A DNA stretch of 64,000 nucleotides, taken from NCBI RefSeq assembly GCF_014652135.1, contig NZ_BMYF01000024.1, positions 8,380 to 72,379 on the forward strand. The letters are read 5' to 3'. Source of the stretch: Mongoliitalea lutea (lineage in GTDB: Bacteria > Bacteroidota > Bacteroidia > Cytophagales > Cyclobacteriaceae). The notes beneath the pieces were generated by a model that searched no databases, was not told where the DNA came from, and worked only from the letters and a program-made list of their open reading frames with translations. Below, piece after piece: positions 34,123 through 42,655 of the stretch; position 1 is the stretch's first letter; every line of letters begins with the position of its first letter. Both the position numbers and the translations under genes were made by a program.

Positions 34123-35010
34123 ATGAAACTAGCAGTCATTACTTACCAAGACCGTGGGGCCTATGCCGTGGAAACTGTGCCTGATGAAGATAAACTCCTC
34201 AGTGAGATTTTGGATAGCTTATCCATTGAATATCAATTTGAAATCTGGTCAGATGAATCGGTCAAATGGCAGCAGTATGACATGCTTTTATTGAAATCGC
34301 CTTGGGATTATTTTGACTACTTTCCTAAGTTTGCTTATTGGTGTGAACAGATTCAGTCTTTAGGTATTCCAGTATTGAATGATTTAAGGACGGTATTATG
34401 GAATTCTAAAAAATCATATCTATTGGAAATTCAACAAGCAGGATTAGGAGTTGTACCTACAAAATTGATACCGATGGGTGATGTGAAGGAATTAGTAAGG
34501 ATAGTAGATAACTCTGGATCAGATAGTCAATTTGTAATAAAACCTGCAATAAGTGGAGGCTCCAAAAATACCTTGAAATTTGCACTGCATGAATTTGCTG
34601 ATTTGCTTCCAACATTGGGAAAATGGCTTTCCGTAGAGAATTATTTATTACAACCTTTTGTGCCTGAAATCGAAAGGGTAGGGGAATATTCTTACATCTA
34701 TTTCAATGGGAAGTTTTCACATGCATTGTTGAAAAAAGCCAGTCCAGGAGAGTTTCGGGTCCAACATTTTTTTGGTGGGACCATTCACTCCCTTGAGCCT
34801 GGTGCCGATGAGTTGGCAAGTATCAACCCCTATATTGAGCATTTTGCTATTAGTACGCTCTATGCCCGAGTGGATGGCGTATGGAGAGATGGGGTTTTTC
34901 TTTTGATGGAGTTGGAATTAATTGAGCCGTATTTATTTTTGTATACCCATCCTCAAGCCATGGACAACTACCGATCCGCGATCAAAGCCCGTTTGCAGGT
35001 TTCAGCTTAG
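34123..35010 (+). CDS. ATP-grasp family protein
   Basis: A 295-residue protein with an ATP-grasp fold, resembling glutathione-synthetase-like and DcsG-like ligases that join a carboxylate to an amine or thiol with ATP. Seen: MKLAVITYQDRGAYA at the start; KSPWDYFDYFPKFAYWCE; FVIKPAISGGSKNTLKF for ATP binding; and LLQPFVPEIERVGEYSYIYFNGKFSHALLKK, the typical middle strand set with the conserved Glu. The ATG at 34123 is chosen since upstream codons overlap the divergent gene and give a non-family tail. The substrate is unknown. Its end overlaps the convergent TPR gene by 4 bases. Confidence 0.83.
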   Translation: MKLAVITYQDRGAYAVETVPDEDKLLSEILDSLSIEYQFEIWSDESVKWQQYDMLLLKSPWDYFDYFPKFAYWCEQIQSLGIPVLNDLRTVLWNSKKSYLLEIQQAGLGVVPTKLIPMGDVKELVRIVDNSGSDSQFVIKPAISGGSKNTLKFALHEFADLLPTLGKWLSVENYLLQPFVPEIERVGEYSYIYFNGKFSHALLKKASPGEFRVQHFFGGTIHSLEPGADELASINPYIEHFAISTLYARVDGVWRDGVFLLMELELIEPYLFLYTHPQAMDNYRSAIKARLQVSA

Positions 35011-35795
35011 CAGTTCTCCATTTGCATTTGGGCAAAAGCACTTCCTTTGGAAGCTGCTTTCAAAAGGTCTTGACAACCAGTCGGATCTTTGAGTAGTTTT
35101 TTTGCGGCCCCCCTTCGGGCAAGAGCTTCTTTATGCTCTGGGTTGGCCGCTAATACCTGATCAAAGTCCTCTATTGCCCAACTTAAATAACCTATGGTCA
35201 TTCGAACTAATCCTCGATTATAAACAGCAACCAAATTATCAGGATCATATTTCAGGCACATGTTAAAGGAACCTGCTGCACCCAAGAGGTCCCCAATTTG
35301 AGACCTTGCCATGCCTTGATAGAAATAAACAAGGGGGTGTTTGTCGTTGATTTCTTTGGCTAGCTGTAAGAATTCATCAGCACTGTGATATTTTTTGTTT
35401 TTAAGTAGGGCTTGACCCAGTTGAAAAAGAATATCAAAGTCTTCTGGATCATTTTTGGCTGCTAGGAGGTAGAAATTTTCAGCTTCTCTGTAGCGTTCTT
35501 GTTCCCAATTGATTTTTCCCAATCCGGCAAATGCCTGCGCATGTTTGGGATCTAATTTGAGAATGCTTCTATAATCCTCCTCTGCTTTTTCCCAGTTTTT
35601 TATTTCTTCATAGGCTCTCGCTCTGAGATGAAGGGTATTGATATCTGTTACCTTTAAAAAAAGTACTTTTGAAAATTCATCAATTGCCTCTTGGTAGTTA
35701 CCTGCACGAAATAACCGTTCCCCTTCCGAAAAATTCCCGATGCAACCCCAAAGAAGCGCACTACATCCGATTAAAATTGCAAAAACTTTTCTCAT
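35007..35795 (-). CDS. Tetratricopeptide-repeat lipoprotein
   Basis: A 262-residue lipoprotein. The signal ends in LLWGC (Cys 18), followed by about six TPR units: GERLFRAGNYQEAIDEF, LHLRARAYEEIKNWEKAEEDY, AFAGLGKINWEQERYREAENFY, LFQLGQALLKNKKYHSADEF, FYQGMARSQIGDLLGAAGSF and VYNRGLVRMTIGYLSWAIEDF. TPR domains are protein-binding scaffolds; the partner is not known. It ends 4 bases inside the convergent ATP-grasp gene. Confidence 0.88.
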   Translation of the reverse strand: MRKVFAILIGCSALLWGCIGNFSEGERLFRAGNYQEAIDEFSKVLFLKVTDINTLHLRARAYEEIKNWEKAEEDYRSILKLDPKHAQAFAGLGKINWEQERYREAENFYLLAAKNDPEDFDILFQLGQALLKNKKYHSADEFLQLAKEINDKHPLVYFYQGMARSQIGDLLGAAGSFNMCLKYDPDNLVAVYNRGLVRMTIGYLSWAIEDFDQVLAANPEHKEALARRGAAKKLLKDPTGCQDLLKAASKGSAFAQMQMENC

Positions 35796-35900
35796 AACTA
35801 ATTATTATTCATGTAAAACTAACAATATAAATTAAATAGGCAAAAAAAAATTACAGAATTGAAAATCCAATTGTAACCTATACTTCGTAATTCTACAAAA

Positions 35901-36344
35901 ATGGATAAAATTATGGTCAAACGAATAATTATAGGATTGATAGCAATCTTCTTGTTTTTGATTGCCACACTTGCTGTACACATTTACTTGGTGACAAAAC
36001 CTAGTCCAGGAGCTATTAGTAGCATTAGCATGGGAAGAATAGATTTTAATAAATCTATTGATTCTTTAGAAACATTGGCTATAGTCCAAAAAGCTAAAAG
36101 TCTAGAAGGTGTTCAAGATATTCGTGTTAATGTTGAATCTGGTTTTTTGATTTGTTTGTACGATCGTAAAAAGTGGTCCGGAGATGATTTGTCCAATTGG
36201 ATTAGTGAAGAATTTAATATGTCTGCCAGTTTTTTCAGGCCTACAGATGAAATGCTTAGTCAGTCATGTCCCGCTATTGATAAAAATTCCCTCACATTTA
36301 AACTGGGAGATTTCTTCCAAAAAACTTTTGAAAAGATACACTAA
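35901..36344 (+). CDS. Membrane-anchored small protein upstream of the globin-like lipoprotein
   Basis: A 147-residue protein with one N-terminal membrane helix (IIIGLIAIFLFLIATLAVHIYL) and a soluble region of about 110 residues. The segment KSLEGVQDIRVNVESGFLI followed by KWSGDDLSNWISEEF resembles the beta-alpha-beta pattern of an HMA-like ferredoxin fold, but the CxxC metal site is missing. Two Cys (one in FLICLYD, one in SQSCPAI) are present. It may start at 35901 or at a second ATG at 35916. It lies 11 bases before the globin-like gene, so the two are co-transcribed. The function is unknown; the fold assignment is inference. Confidence 0.7.
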   Translation: MDKIMVKRIIIGLIAIFLFLIATLAVHIYLVTKPSPGAISSISMGRIDFNKSIDSLETLAIVQKAKSLEGVQDIRVNVESGFLICLYDRKKWSGDDLSNWISEEFNMSASFFRPTDEMLSQSCPAIDKNSLTFKLGDFFQKTFEKIH

Positions 36345-36355
36345 ACTTAATTATT

Positions 36356-37423
36356 ATGAAAAAGACAAATTTATGGCTAATTGGATTAATGCTACTTGGT
36401 GGAGTAGTATTGAGTTCATGTAATGATGATGGTCCAGACCCAATTATTGATGATTCCTTCTATTCTCAAGTATTAGGAGGAGAAACAAAAGTCCCAGATC
36501 CGATGAATCCAGGACAACAAATCGAACAAGGGTTTCTTAACCTTAGGACTGTTGTAGTCAATACGGTTACTACAATAGCAACTAATGAAGGTGGCAAATA
36601 CAACAGCCTCCAACCATATTTCTCTGTGTTATTGAATGAGGTAGGTAGAGGAGAAACAACAGGATTAAACATGCTAGTGATGGACTTTACGAAGTTTTTA
36701 GCAGAAGCAACTGGGGCTCGTAACTTCAGTTATACAGGTCTTGATATGGAAGCTGCTCACGATCCTGCGCGAAATCCACGGATGAATGGGTTAATCAATA
36801 ATGCAGATTATGATTTATTCATCCAGGCAGTAGTAGAAGGTGCTGCTCAAGCGGGGATTACGGACAATGCTGTCCTAGGACCTGTAGGTCAGTTGCTCGA
36901 GTCTGTAAGAGCTCCAATTGTACAGCGTGGTGGAAATGAAAGCCTAGATCTATACACGAGGTTAGGAGGTTCGGGATTGGTGAGTGATCCTCAAAATCCT
37001 GGTCAGCTGATAGAAGCAGGTTATATTCCTTTGCGTGCGGTTGTTACGGAAACAGTTCTTGTAATTGCTACCAATGAAGGTGGGAAATATGAGGATCTTT
37101 TACCATCTTTTTCGGTCTTACTCGCCGAAGTTGGTGCGAATGATTTATCGGGTTTTGGATTACTAGTTTCTGGATTTAGCAATTTTCTTGCCGAAGCAAT
37201 TGGTGCTCAGAATATTAGGTATACAGGTTTGAATATGGCAGATGCTCACAATCCTATGGTAAATCCAAGAATGACAGGTGTGGTTACCGAATCTGATTAT
37301 GATTTATTTATAGAAGCGGTAGTAGAGGCAGCATTAAAGCTTGAAGTTCCTATGAGTATTATTCAAGAATTTGGTGCTTTGCTAACTAGTCCAGGGTTAC
37401 GCTCGGCGATTGTACAAGGATAA
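36356..37423 (+). CDS. Lipoprotein with two tandem truncated-hemoglobin-like domains
   Basis: A 355-residue lipoprotein (signal ending VVLSSC, Cys 22) composed of two repeats, about residues 34-190 and 198-355, that are close copies (TIATNEGGKYNSLQPYFSVLL against VIATNEGGKYEDLLPSFSVLL). Each repeat follows the group I truncated globin pattern: an LGG start (YSQVLGGE; LYTRLGGSG), then YTGLDMEAAH or YTGLNMADAH, whose His 135 and His 298 match the proximal heme ligand, then a helix with ADYDLFIQAVVE or SDYDLFIEAVVE and a final VRAPIVQ or LRSAIVQ. The distal Tyr at B10 is not conserved, and about 12 residues (DPxNPGQxIExG) are inserted near the start. Heme binding on an exported protein is inference. 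Confidence 0.65.
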   Translation: MKKTNLWLIGLMLLGGVVLSSCNDDGPDPIIDDSFYSQVLGGETKVPDPMNPGQQIEQGFLNLRTVVVNTVTTIATNEGGKYNSLQPYFSVLLNEVGRGETTGLNMLVMDFTKFLAEATGARNFSYTGLDMEAAHDPARNPRMNGLINNADYDLFIQAVVEGAAQAGITDNAVLGPVGQLLESVRAPIVQRGGNESLDLYTRLGGSGLVSDPQNPGQLIEAGYIPLRAVVTETVLVIATNEGGKYEDLLPSFSVLLAEVGANDLSGFGLLVSGFSNFLAEAIGAQNIRYTGLNMADAHNPMVNPRMTGVVTESDYDLFIEAVVEAALKLEVPMSIIQEFGALLTSPGLRSAIVQG

Positions 37424-37447
37424 ATCAATTTAATAATAAGTGTATCT

Positions 37448-37486
37448 AAAGTCTATTTTGATTCGATTCAAAATAGACTTTTTTAA
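37448..37486. terminator. Terminator between globin-like gene and receiver gene
   Basis: A perfect 14-base-pair stem AAAGTCTATTTTGA with its complement and a 6-base loop, followed by a T-run on the plus strand. It lies between convergent genes and may work in both directions. Confidence 0.85.
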
Positions 37487-37878
37487 TTAAAAATGGCTTG
37501 ATTTTCAATTATTTGTCTCATGTCTTCTATTGATACTGGTTTTTCTAAGAAATCAAAAACAAACGGATATTTTTCTGCTAGCTTTTTATCTGAAAGATTA
37601 ACAGAAGACGTTACAATACACACGTGAACAACTCTTTTAGTGGGGGTTTTTAATAAAAATTCTAGAAAATCCCAACCTGAAAATTCAGGCATATTAATAT
37701 CTAAGAAAACAATTAGTTTTTGTTTTAGGTGCGGGCTATTATAAATGTCATTTATTGCTTTGGTGCCTGACAAGTACTCGATCGGCTTGTAGTCATGGAA
37801 AAATTTCATTACTACTCTACTGATGAGCATGAGGTCAATTTCCTTGTCATCGATGATTACAATATCAAAGTTTGTCAT
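37483..37878 (-). CDS. Single-domain response regulator (receiver only)
   Basis: A 131-residue CheY-like receiver. Seen: acidic pair in IVIIDDKEIDLML, the phosphoacceptor Asp in IVFLDINMPEFSGWDFLEFL (DINMP), the Thr/Ser switch in CIVTSS and the Lys in FLEKPVS. It has no output domain. It is the last gene of a three-gene signalling operon, 11 bases after the REC-PAS gene, and would be a phosphorelay or diffusible output of the neighbouring kinase. Confidence 0.93.
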   Translation of the reverse strand: MTNFDIVIIDDKEIDLMLISRVVMKFFHDYKPIEYLSGTKAINDIYNSPHLKQKLIVFLDINMPEFSGWDFLEFLLKTPTKRVVHVCIVTSSVNLSDKKLAEKYPFVFDFLEKPVSIEDMRQIIENQAIFN

Positions 37879-37889
37879 ATTGAAGCCAA

Positions 37890-38909
37890 TTAATCTATTT
37901 TAATTTGTTCTGTACGTATGGTAATATCTCGAACGATTTCGTCTAATTCAATTGCAGACTCTCTTATAAATTGTATCAATTGTTTAAGATCATCAGAAAG
38001 ATTATTAGACTCTTCTTCTACATTTATTAACTCTATCAATCCCATCATTCTAGACAAGGGAGCGCGGACTATATGGGATTGAATCCAAGCAATTTCCTTC
38101 AATTTTTTGTTTTGGGTTTCTATAGCTTGAATATATTTGGACTTAAATGTAATGTCATTGATAAGGACAATTTTTGCGCTTTTTCCGTTAAAGTCAATAT
38201 CATTAGCATAGACTTCAACATCCATTACTTCTCCATTTCTTTTTTGATGTTTAAACACTCCGCTTAGATTGATTCCTTTTTTTGATAAATCATTTTGAAT
38301 AGCCTGGTAAAGTGCCGGTAACTCTTCTACTGGACGGATATCCGTTATTTTCATACTTAAAAATTCTCCTTCATTAAATCCATAAGTTTCCACCGCGGAT
38401 TTATTGACTGCTAGAAATTTCAATGTCACTTTTTCATAAACCCAAATTGGCATAGGCGATAATTGAAAAAGATCTTTGTATCGTTTTTCTGAGCTTATTA
38501 GTTGATTTGTTACTTTTTTTCTCTCTATTGCATAAATAATGCTTTTGTAAAGGGCTAACGGGTTTAGTTCATCTTTTAATTGGTAATCGGCAATGCCTAA
38601 CTTTAGTGATTTTCTACTAAAGTCCACATCAGGGTAACCTGTTAAAATTATTATAGGTGTTTCAGGTAGCAATTCCGCTATTGATCTAATTAGTCCTTCT
38701 CCACTTAGGTCTGGTAGGCTTAAGTCCAACAACACTACGTCAAAAAAATTAGGGTTATTCTCAATTATTTTTTTTGCATGAAAAAATGATTCTGCCTCCG
38801 AAATCTTAGGTAGAATTATAGTGTCTTCTAAATATGCCTCAATTAGGACACGATCACCCTTGTTATCGTCAACTATAAGTATTTGATATTCTTTTCTGTC
38901 TTTTATCAT
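37890..38909 (-). CDS. REC-PAS protein ending in a phosphoacceptor helix domain, no ATPase
   Basis: A 339-residue cytosolic protein. It has a receiver domain (residues 8-130; ILIVDDNKGD, VVLLDLSLPDLSGEGLI), a PAS domain (about 140-265; SPMPIWVYEKVTLKFLAVN) and a histidine-kinase dimerisation helix pair with SHIVRAPLSRMMGLIEL that contains a phosphoacceptor-like His. It stops right after this region, so the HATPase domain of a normal kinase is missing. It may be a phosphotransfer or heterodimer partner of the upstream full kinase 9 bases away. No frameshift is visible; the stop is followed immediately by the next operon gene. Confidence 0.85.
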   Translation of the reverse strand: MIKDRKEYQILIVDDNKGDRVLIEAYLEDTIILPKISEAESFFHAKKIIENNPNFFDVVLLDLSLPDLSGEGLIRSIAELLPETPIIILTGYPDVDFSRKSLKLGIADYQLKDELNPLALYKSIIYAIERKKVTNQLISSEKRYKDLFQLSPMPIWVYEKVTLKFLAVNKSAVETYGFNEGEFLSMKITDIRPVEELPALYQAIQNDLSKKGINLSGVFKHQKRNGEVMDVEVYANDIDFNGKSAKIVLINDITFKSKYIQAIETQNKKLKEIAWIQSHIVRAPLSRMMGLIELINVEEESNNLSDDLKQLIQFIRESAIELDEIVRDITIRTEQIKID

Positions 38910-38918
38910 ACATGCATT

Positions 38919-41324
38919 TTAAATGCTTGTGTAATTGATTTTATTTATAGTGAAATATACTGTTGTTCCTTCATTTTCAATAGAATGGATCCAAATATCT
39001 CCTTTATGTTGGTTGACTATTTTTTTACAAATTGCAAGACCAATGCCCAGATGTGAAGAAAATTGGGAAGCTCCTCCTTTTTCAAATATGTTGAATATCT
39101 TTTTTCGTACTTCCTCTTTCATTCCTAAACCGTTGTCTTGTACCTCTATAAGCCATTTATTTTCCAATTCTTCTCCTTTAATTTGTATAGCCAAAGGCTT
39201 TTGTGGATTTTTGAATTTTAAAGAGTTTTGTATCAAGTTGTGGAGGACTTGACGAATTTGAGTTTTTATTCCAAAAAAATGTAAAGGATTTTCACAAATT
39301 ATCATCGCATCTGTATCTTTTATTTGAACCCTCTCTAGAGTTTTCACATCATTGATTAGTTCTTGTAAGTTTAATAGTGTTTTTTCGTCGTCTACACCAG
39401 CAAGACTAAAATCGAGTATTCCCATTATCAAACCTTTCATTTTTGCAGCTCCTTCCAGCGCATATTGAATATATGATTTTCCTTTATCATCTAATAAATA
39501 GCCATATTTATTATCCAATAATTTTAAAAAACTACTAACCATCCGAAGTGGTTCTTGGAGATTATGGGATGTTATTTCAGTAAATTTTTCCAATTCAGCA
39601 TTTGATAGTTGCAATGCTTCGGCTCTATTTTTTAATTCAATATTGATTTGGGCGATATCAAATTCTTTTTTTCTAATATCGGATATATCATGTAAGACAA
39701 TTAATGTGCTTACTTGATCTTCTTGATTGATTTTAATTTGCTCTCCCGACACTAAGAAATAATAAATTTCTTTATTTCTTTTTAAGGCAACCTCTTGATT
39801 TTTGATGTTTTTTCCATTCAAAACCAAGGAAAAAGGATTTTCTTCTTTTGAGATTGGGTAAAGGTCTCGGCAATGAAGAAAATCTGAATGGCTAATCAGG
39901 TCTTGAATGTTTATGGTATTTGGTTTAAGCTGTAGGATATTCCTGGCTTTTTTATTACTTAGAACGATTTTGCCAGTGTGATCGATTGATAAAATCCCTT
40001 CAGAAAGGTTATCTAAAAGAGAATTCAAGAACTCTTTTTCTTGAGTTAGTTTACGTTCATAGTTTTTTATTTTACTAATATCTTGAGTTGCTCCAATTAT
40101 TCGCACGGGATTTCCTTCTTTGTCTTTAATGACGACACCTTTATCAACTACGTCTGCATACCGACCATTGCTTTTTCGAAACCTAAATTCTTCTTCCCAA
40201 TAAGTTTCACCTGTTGTTTTTACTTCATTCAAACGTTTAAGGACTCTTGGTAGGTCTTCGGGATGGATATGATCATTCCAAAAATTCGTATCATTAGTGA
40301 AAACAGTCAAAGGGTATCCAAATAGCTTTTCGAAGTTTTCTGAGCGATACACTTTACCTGTTATCAGAGACCAATCCCAAATGGTATCAGAGGTTGCTTT
40401 GGTTGCATATCGAAATCTTTTATTACTTCTTTTCCAGCGCCTAGTCGCTTTTTTTACTTTTTGTTCTAACAATTTAGGTTGCTGTGCTAGAAAAAATGCA
40501 ACAAATCCAAAAACAATAGATATAATTGTGCGAAAAATTAGGGTTCCTTGAATTTTATTAAATGCTAATGATTTTTTCAGCTGTACTGTCAACTTCCAAT
40601 CTCCTTCACTTATAATCTTTTCAAATTTAAACCCGTTGAATGTGGTCAGTTCGCTTGAATTTGGGAAGAAGGTATTTATACTTTGATCCTTAGAACTGAA
40701 TTTTACTAATTGAATGTCAAAGAGTTTACTCAGTTCTAACGTATCAAGAATCTCTTTTTGAAATGTTTCTAATTTTATAATTGCAACACTGAATCCCCAA
40801 AAAATATTACTTTTAAAAATCGGAATTCTTCCTACAATTCCTTTACCTCCTTGCTTAAGTTCAAATGGACCTGCAAAAAACATTTTTTTTCTTTCTATTG
40901 CTAAAACAGCTTCACTAGCTGTTTTAGGGTCGTCTAAAATATTGTAGCCTATCACAACCTCATTACCTTCAAATGGGTAAACATACATTATACTTCCTCC
41001 TTCTACAAGTTGTAGTACATCAATAGAAGGGAATGTTGTTAGAATTTGAGCGGCCTTTGAGTCGAGAGTATTTTTATCCTCCTCAACTAATTCATATGCA
41101 AATTGAAGTGAAGATGCGGCAATGTATGCGTGATTGAGGAGCGTATTTATTTTTTTTTCAATAAAGCTTGCTTGTTCTAGGACGCGCTGCTGTTCGCTAC
41201 TTTTTTCGATTTTGAAATCTTTATAGGTTATATATTGAGAAATAAAAATCGCTATAAAAAAAGTGATGATTCCAGTGATTAAAGGTGACTTATAAGTTAA
41301 TTCTAGCGATTTCTTGAAAATCAT
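38919..41324 (-). CDS. CHASE-domain sensor histidine kinase with two PAS domains
   Basis: A membrane sensor kinase of 801 residues. It has a first membrane helix (GIITFFIAIFISQYITY), a periplasmic CHASE sensor domain (about 45-225; FPSIDVLQLVEGG, GRIPIF), a second helix near 265-285, a PAS-3 domain with PAC motif (about 305-430), a second PAS (about 440-550), HisKA with SHNLQEPLRMVSSF, and a HATPase with LIQNSLKF, VQDNGLGM and SSHLGIGLAICKKI. CHASE domains bind small extracellular ligands; the ligand is unknown. It leads the operon with the two receiver proteins. Confidence 0.93.
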   Translation of the reverse strand: MIFKKSLELTYKSPLITGIITFFIAIFISQYITYKDFKIEKSSEQQRVLEQASFIEKKINTLLNHAYIAASSLQFAYELVEEDKNTLDSKAAQILTTFPSIDVLQLVEGGSIMYVYPFEGNEVVIGYNILDDPKTASEAVLAIERKKMFFAGPFELKQGGKGIVGRIPIFKSNIFWGFSVAIIKLETFQKEILDTLELSKLFDIQLVKFSSKDQSINTFFPNSSELTTFNGFKFEKIISEGDWKLTVQLKKSLAFNKIQGTLIFRTIISIVFGFVAFFLAQQPKLLEQKVKKATRRWKRSNKRFRYATKATSDTIWDWSLITGKVYRSENFEKLFGYPLTVFTNDTNFWNDHIHPEDLPRVLKRLNEVKTTGETYWEEEFRFRKSNGRYADVVDKGVVIKDKEGNPVRIIGATQDISKIKNYERKLTQEKEFLNSLLDNLSEGILSIDHTGKIVLSNKKARNILQLKPNTINIQDLISHSDFLHCRDLYPISKEENPFSLVLNGKNIKNQEVALKRNKEIYYFLVSGEQIKINQEDQVSTLIVLHDISDIRKKEFDIAQINIELKNRAEALQLSNAELEKFTEITSHNLQEPLRMVSSFLKLLDNKYGYLLDDKGKSYIQYALEGAAKMKGLIMGILDFSLAGVDDEKTLLNLQELINDVKTLERVQIKDTDAMIICENPLHFFGIKTQIRQVLHNLIQNSLKFKNPQKPLAIQIKGEELENKWLIEVQDNGLGMKEEVRKKIFNIFEKGGASQFSSHLGIGLAICKKIVNQHKGDIWIHSIENEGTTVYFTINKINYTSI

Positions 41325-41514
41325 AGACTGATCTATTTATCTAGAAGGAAAAAACTTGATCTTAAACAATAATCTGAGCAAATCCAGACTCTCCTTTTTA
41401 ATTTATCGATGGATTTGTAAAAATTTTTCATAATGAAGTAGTCGTAAACTATTTCTAATATAGGAAATTTTCGTGAGTAATTTAATTTTTTCTGAAGGAT
41501 TTAATTATTTAAAT

Positions 41515-42588
41515 TTATACTAAATAAACTATTTCTCCTGTTCTAACTGATTGGTCGCAGGCAAGAGCTATTTTCAGACTATTCAATGCATCTTCTAAAT
41601 GGTTGTTTAGGTCAATATTTTCTACGATTGAGCGGTAAAAGTATGTTTGTTCACGCCGGCACAGCTCATCGTGAGTAGGCTCATCACTCAGATCTATCCA
41701 TTTATCTTGGTGAATAAATTTATTTGAATTGTTTATTTCTGATGAGTGGATTTTAATACTTTCTGTTTTCGTATGTGCATTAACGTTGTCAGACATTCCA
41801 CTACTAGCAGCATCTTTTGCAACAATTGAAACAGCACCTTTTGGTCCAAATACATCCTTTATGAAAAAAGCATTATCTGAAATCATTGGTCCCCAACCTG
41901 CCTCATACCAACCTATTGAATTGTCTTCAAAACGGATTTGTAGTTGACCGTAGTTGTAGTTTTCTTTTGGAATTTCATCTGAAAGACGTGCTCCAATTGC
42001 CGAAACAGAAACTGGTTTTGAACGGGTCATTTGACACATCACATCAATGTAATGTACTCCACAGTCAACAATAGGGCTTAGCGATTGCATTAGATTTTTA
42101 TGTACATCCCACATAAAACCTTGGCTTTGCTGGTTTAAATTCATTCGCATTACTAAGGGTTTGCCAAGTTTTTGAGCTTCTATAATGAACCGTTCCCAAG
42201 AAGGGTGGTGTCTCAAAATATAACCAACTACTACTTTTCGTTTGGCTTTGTTAGATGCCGCAATAATGCGTTCAGTTCCTTCTGTGGTAGCAGCAAGTGG
42301 CTTTTCAACAAAAAGATGACAACCTGCTTCCAACGCTGCTAAAGCATACTCTTCATGAGTATCTGGATAAGTTGATATACATACAGCCTCTGCTTGACTT
42401 TCCTTTAATGCCAGATAAAAATCATCATAGGTGGGGTATTGCCCACCTAGCTTTTGATTAAGATTTAACTTGCTTTCCCCGCGAGCAACCAACCCACATA
42501 TTTCAAACTCCTCCATTTTATGATAAGCCAAGGCATGTGAGGCTCCCATGTTGCCACAGCCGACTACTAATACTCGAATTTTTTTCAT
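41515..42588 (-). CDS. Gfo/Idh/MocA-family oxidoreductase
   Basis: A 357-residue NAD(P)-dependent dehydrogenase. Seen: Rossmann motif VVGCGNMGASHALAYH, EEYALAALEAGCHLFVEKPLA (EKP with catalytic Lys), and VDCGVHYIDVMCQM (the His of the active site). The family oxidises or reduces sugars and sugar nucleotides. Being next to manC and rfbD genes, it probably makes a sugar for the polysaccharide. It lies 67 bases after manC, so operon membership is likely but less certain. Confidence 0.9.
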   Translation of the reverse strand: MKKIRVLVVGCGNMGASHALAYHKMEEFEICGLVARGESKLNLNQKLGGQYPTYDDFYLALKESQAEAVCISTYPDTHEEYALAALEAGCHLFVEKPLAATTEGTERIIAASNKAKRKVVVGYILRHHPSWERFIIEAQKLGKPLVMRMNLNQQSQGFMWDVHKNLMQSLSPIVDCGVHYIDVMCQMTRSKPVSVSAIGARLSDEIPKENYNYGQLQIRFEDNSIGWYEAGWGPMISDNAFFIKDVFGPKGAVSIVAKDAASSGMSDNVNAHTKTESIKIHSSEINNSNKFIHQDKWIDLSDEPTHDELCRREQTYFYRSIVENIDLNNHLEDALNSLKIALACDQSVRTGEIVYLV

Positions 42589-42655
42589 TAGTAAATACGT
42601 TTTGTCAAAAAGCTGATTATAAAATCTACGTTAATATTGTGGAGTCTTTTGAGAT

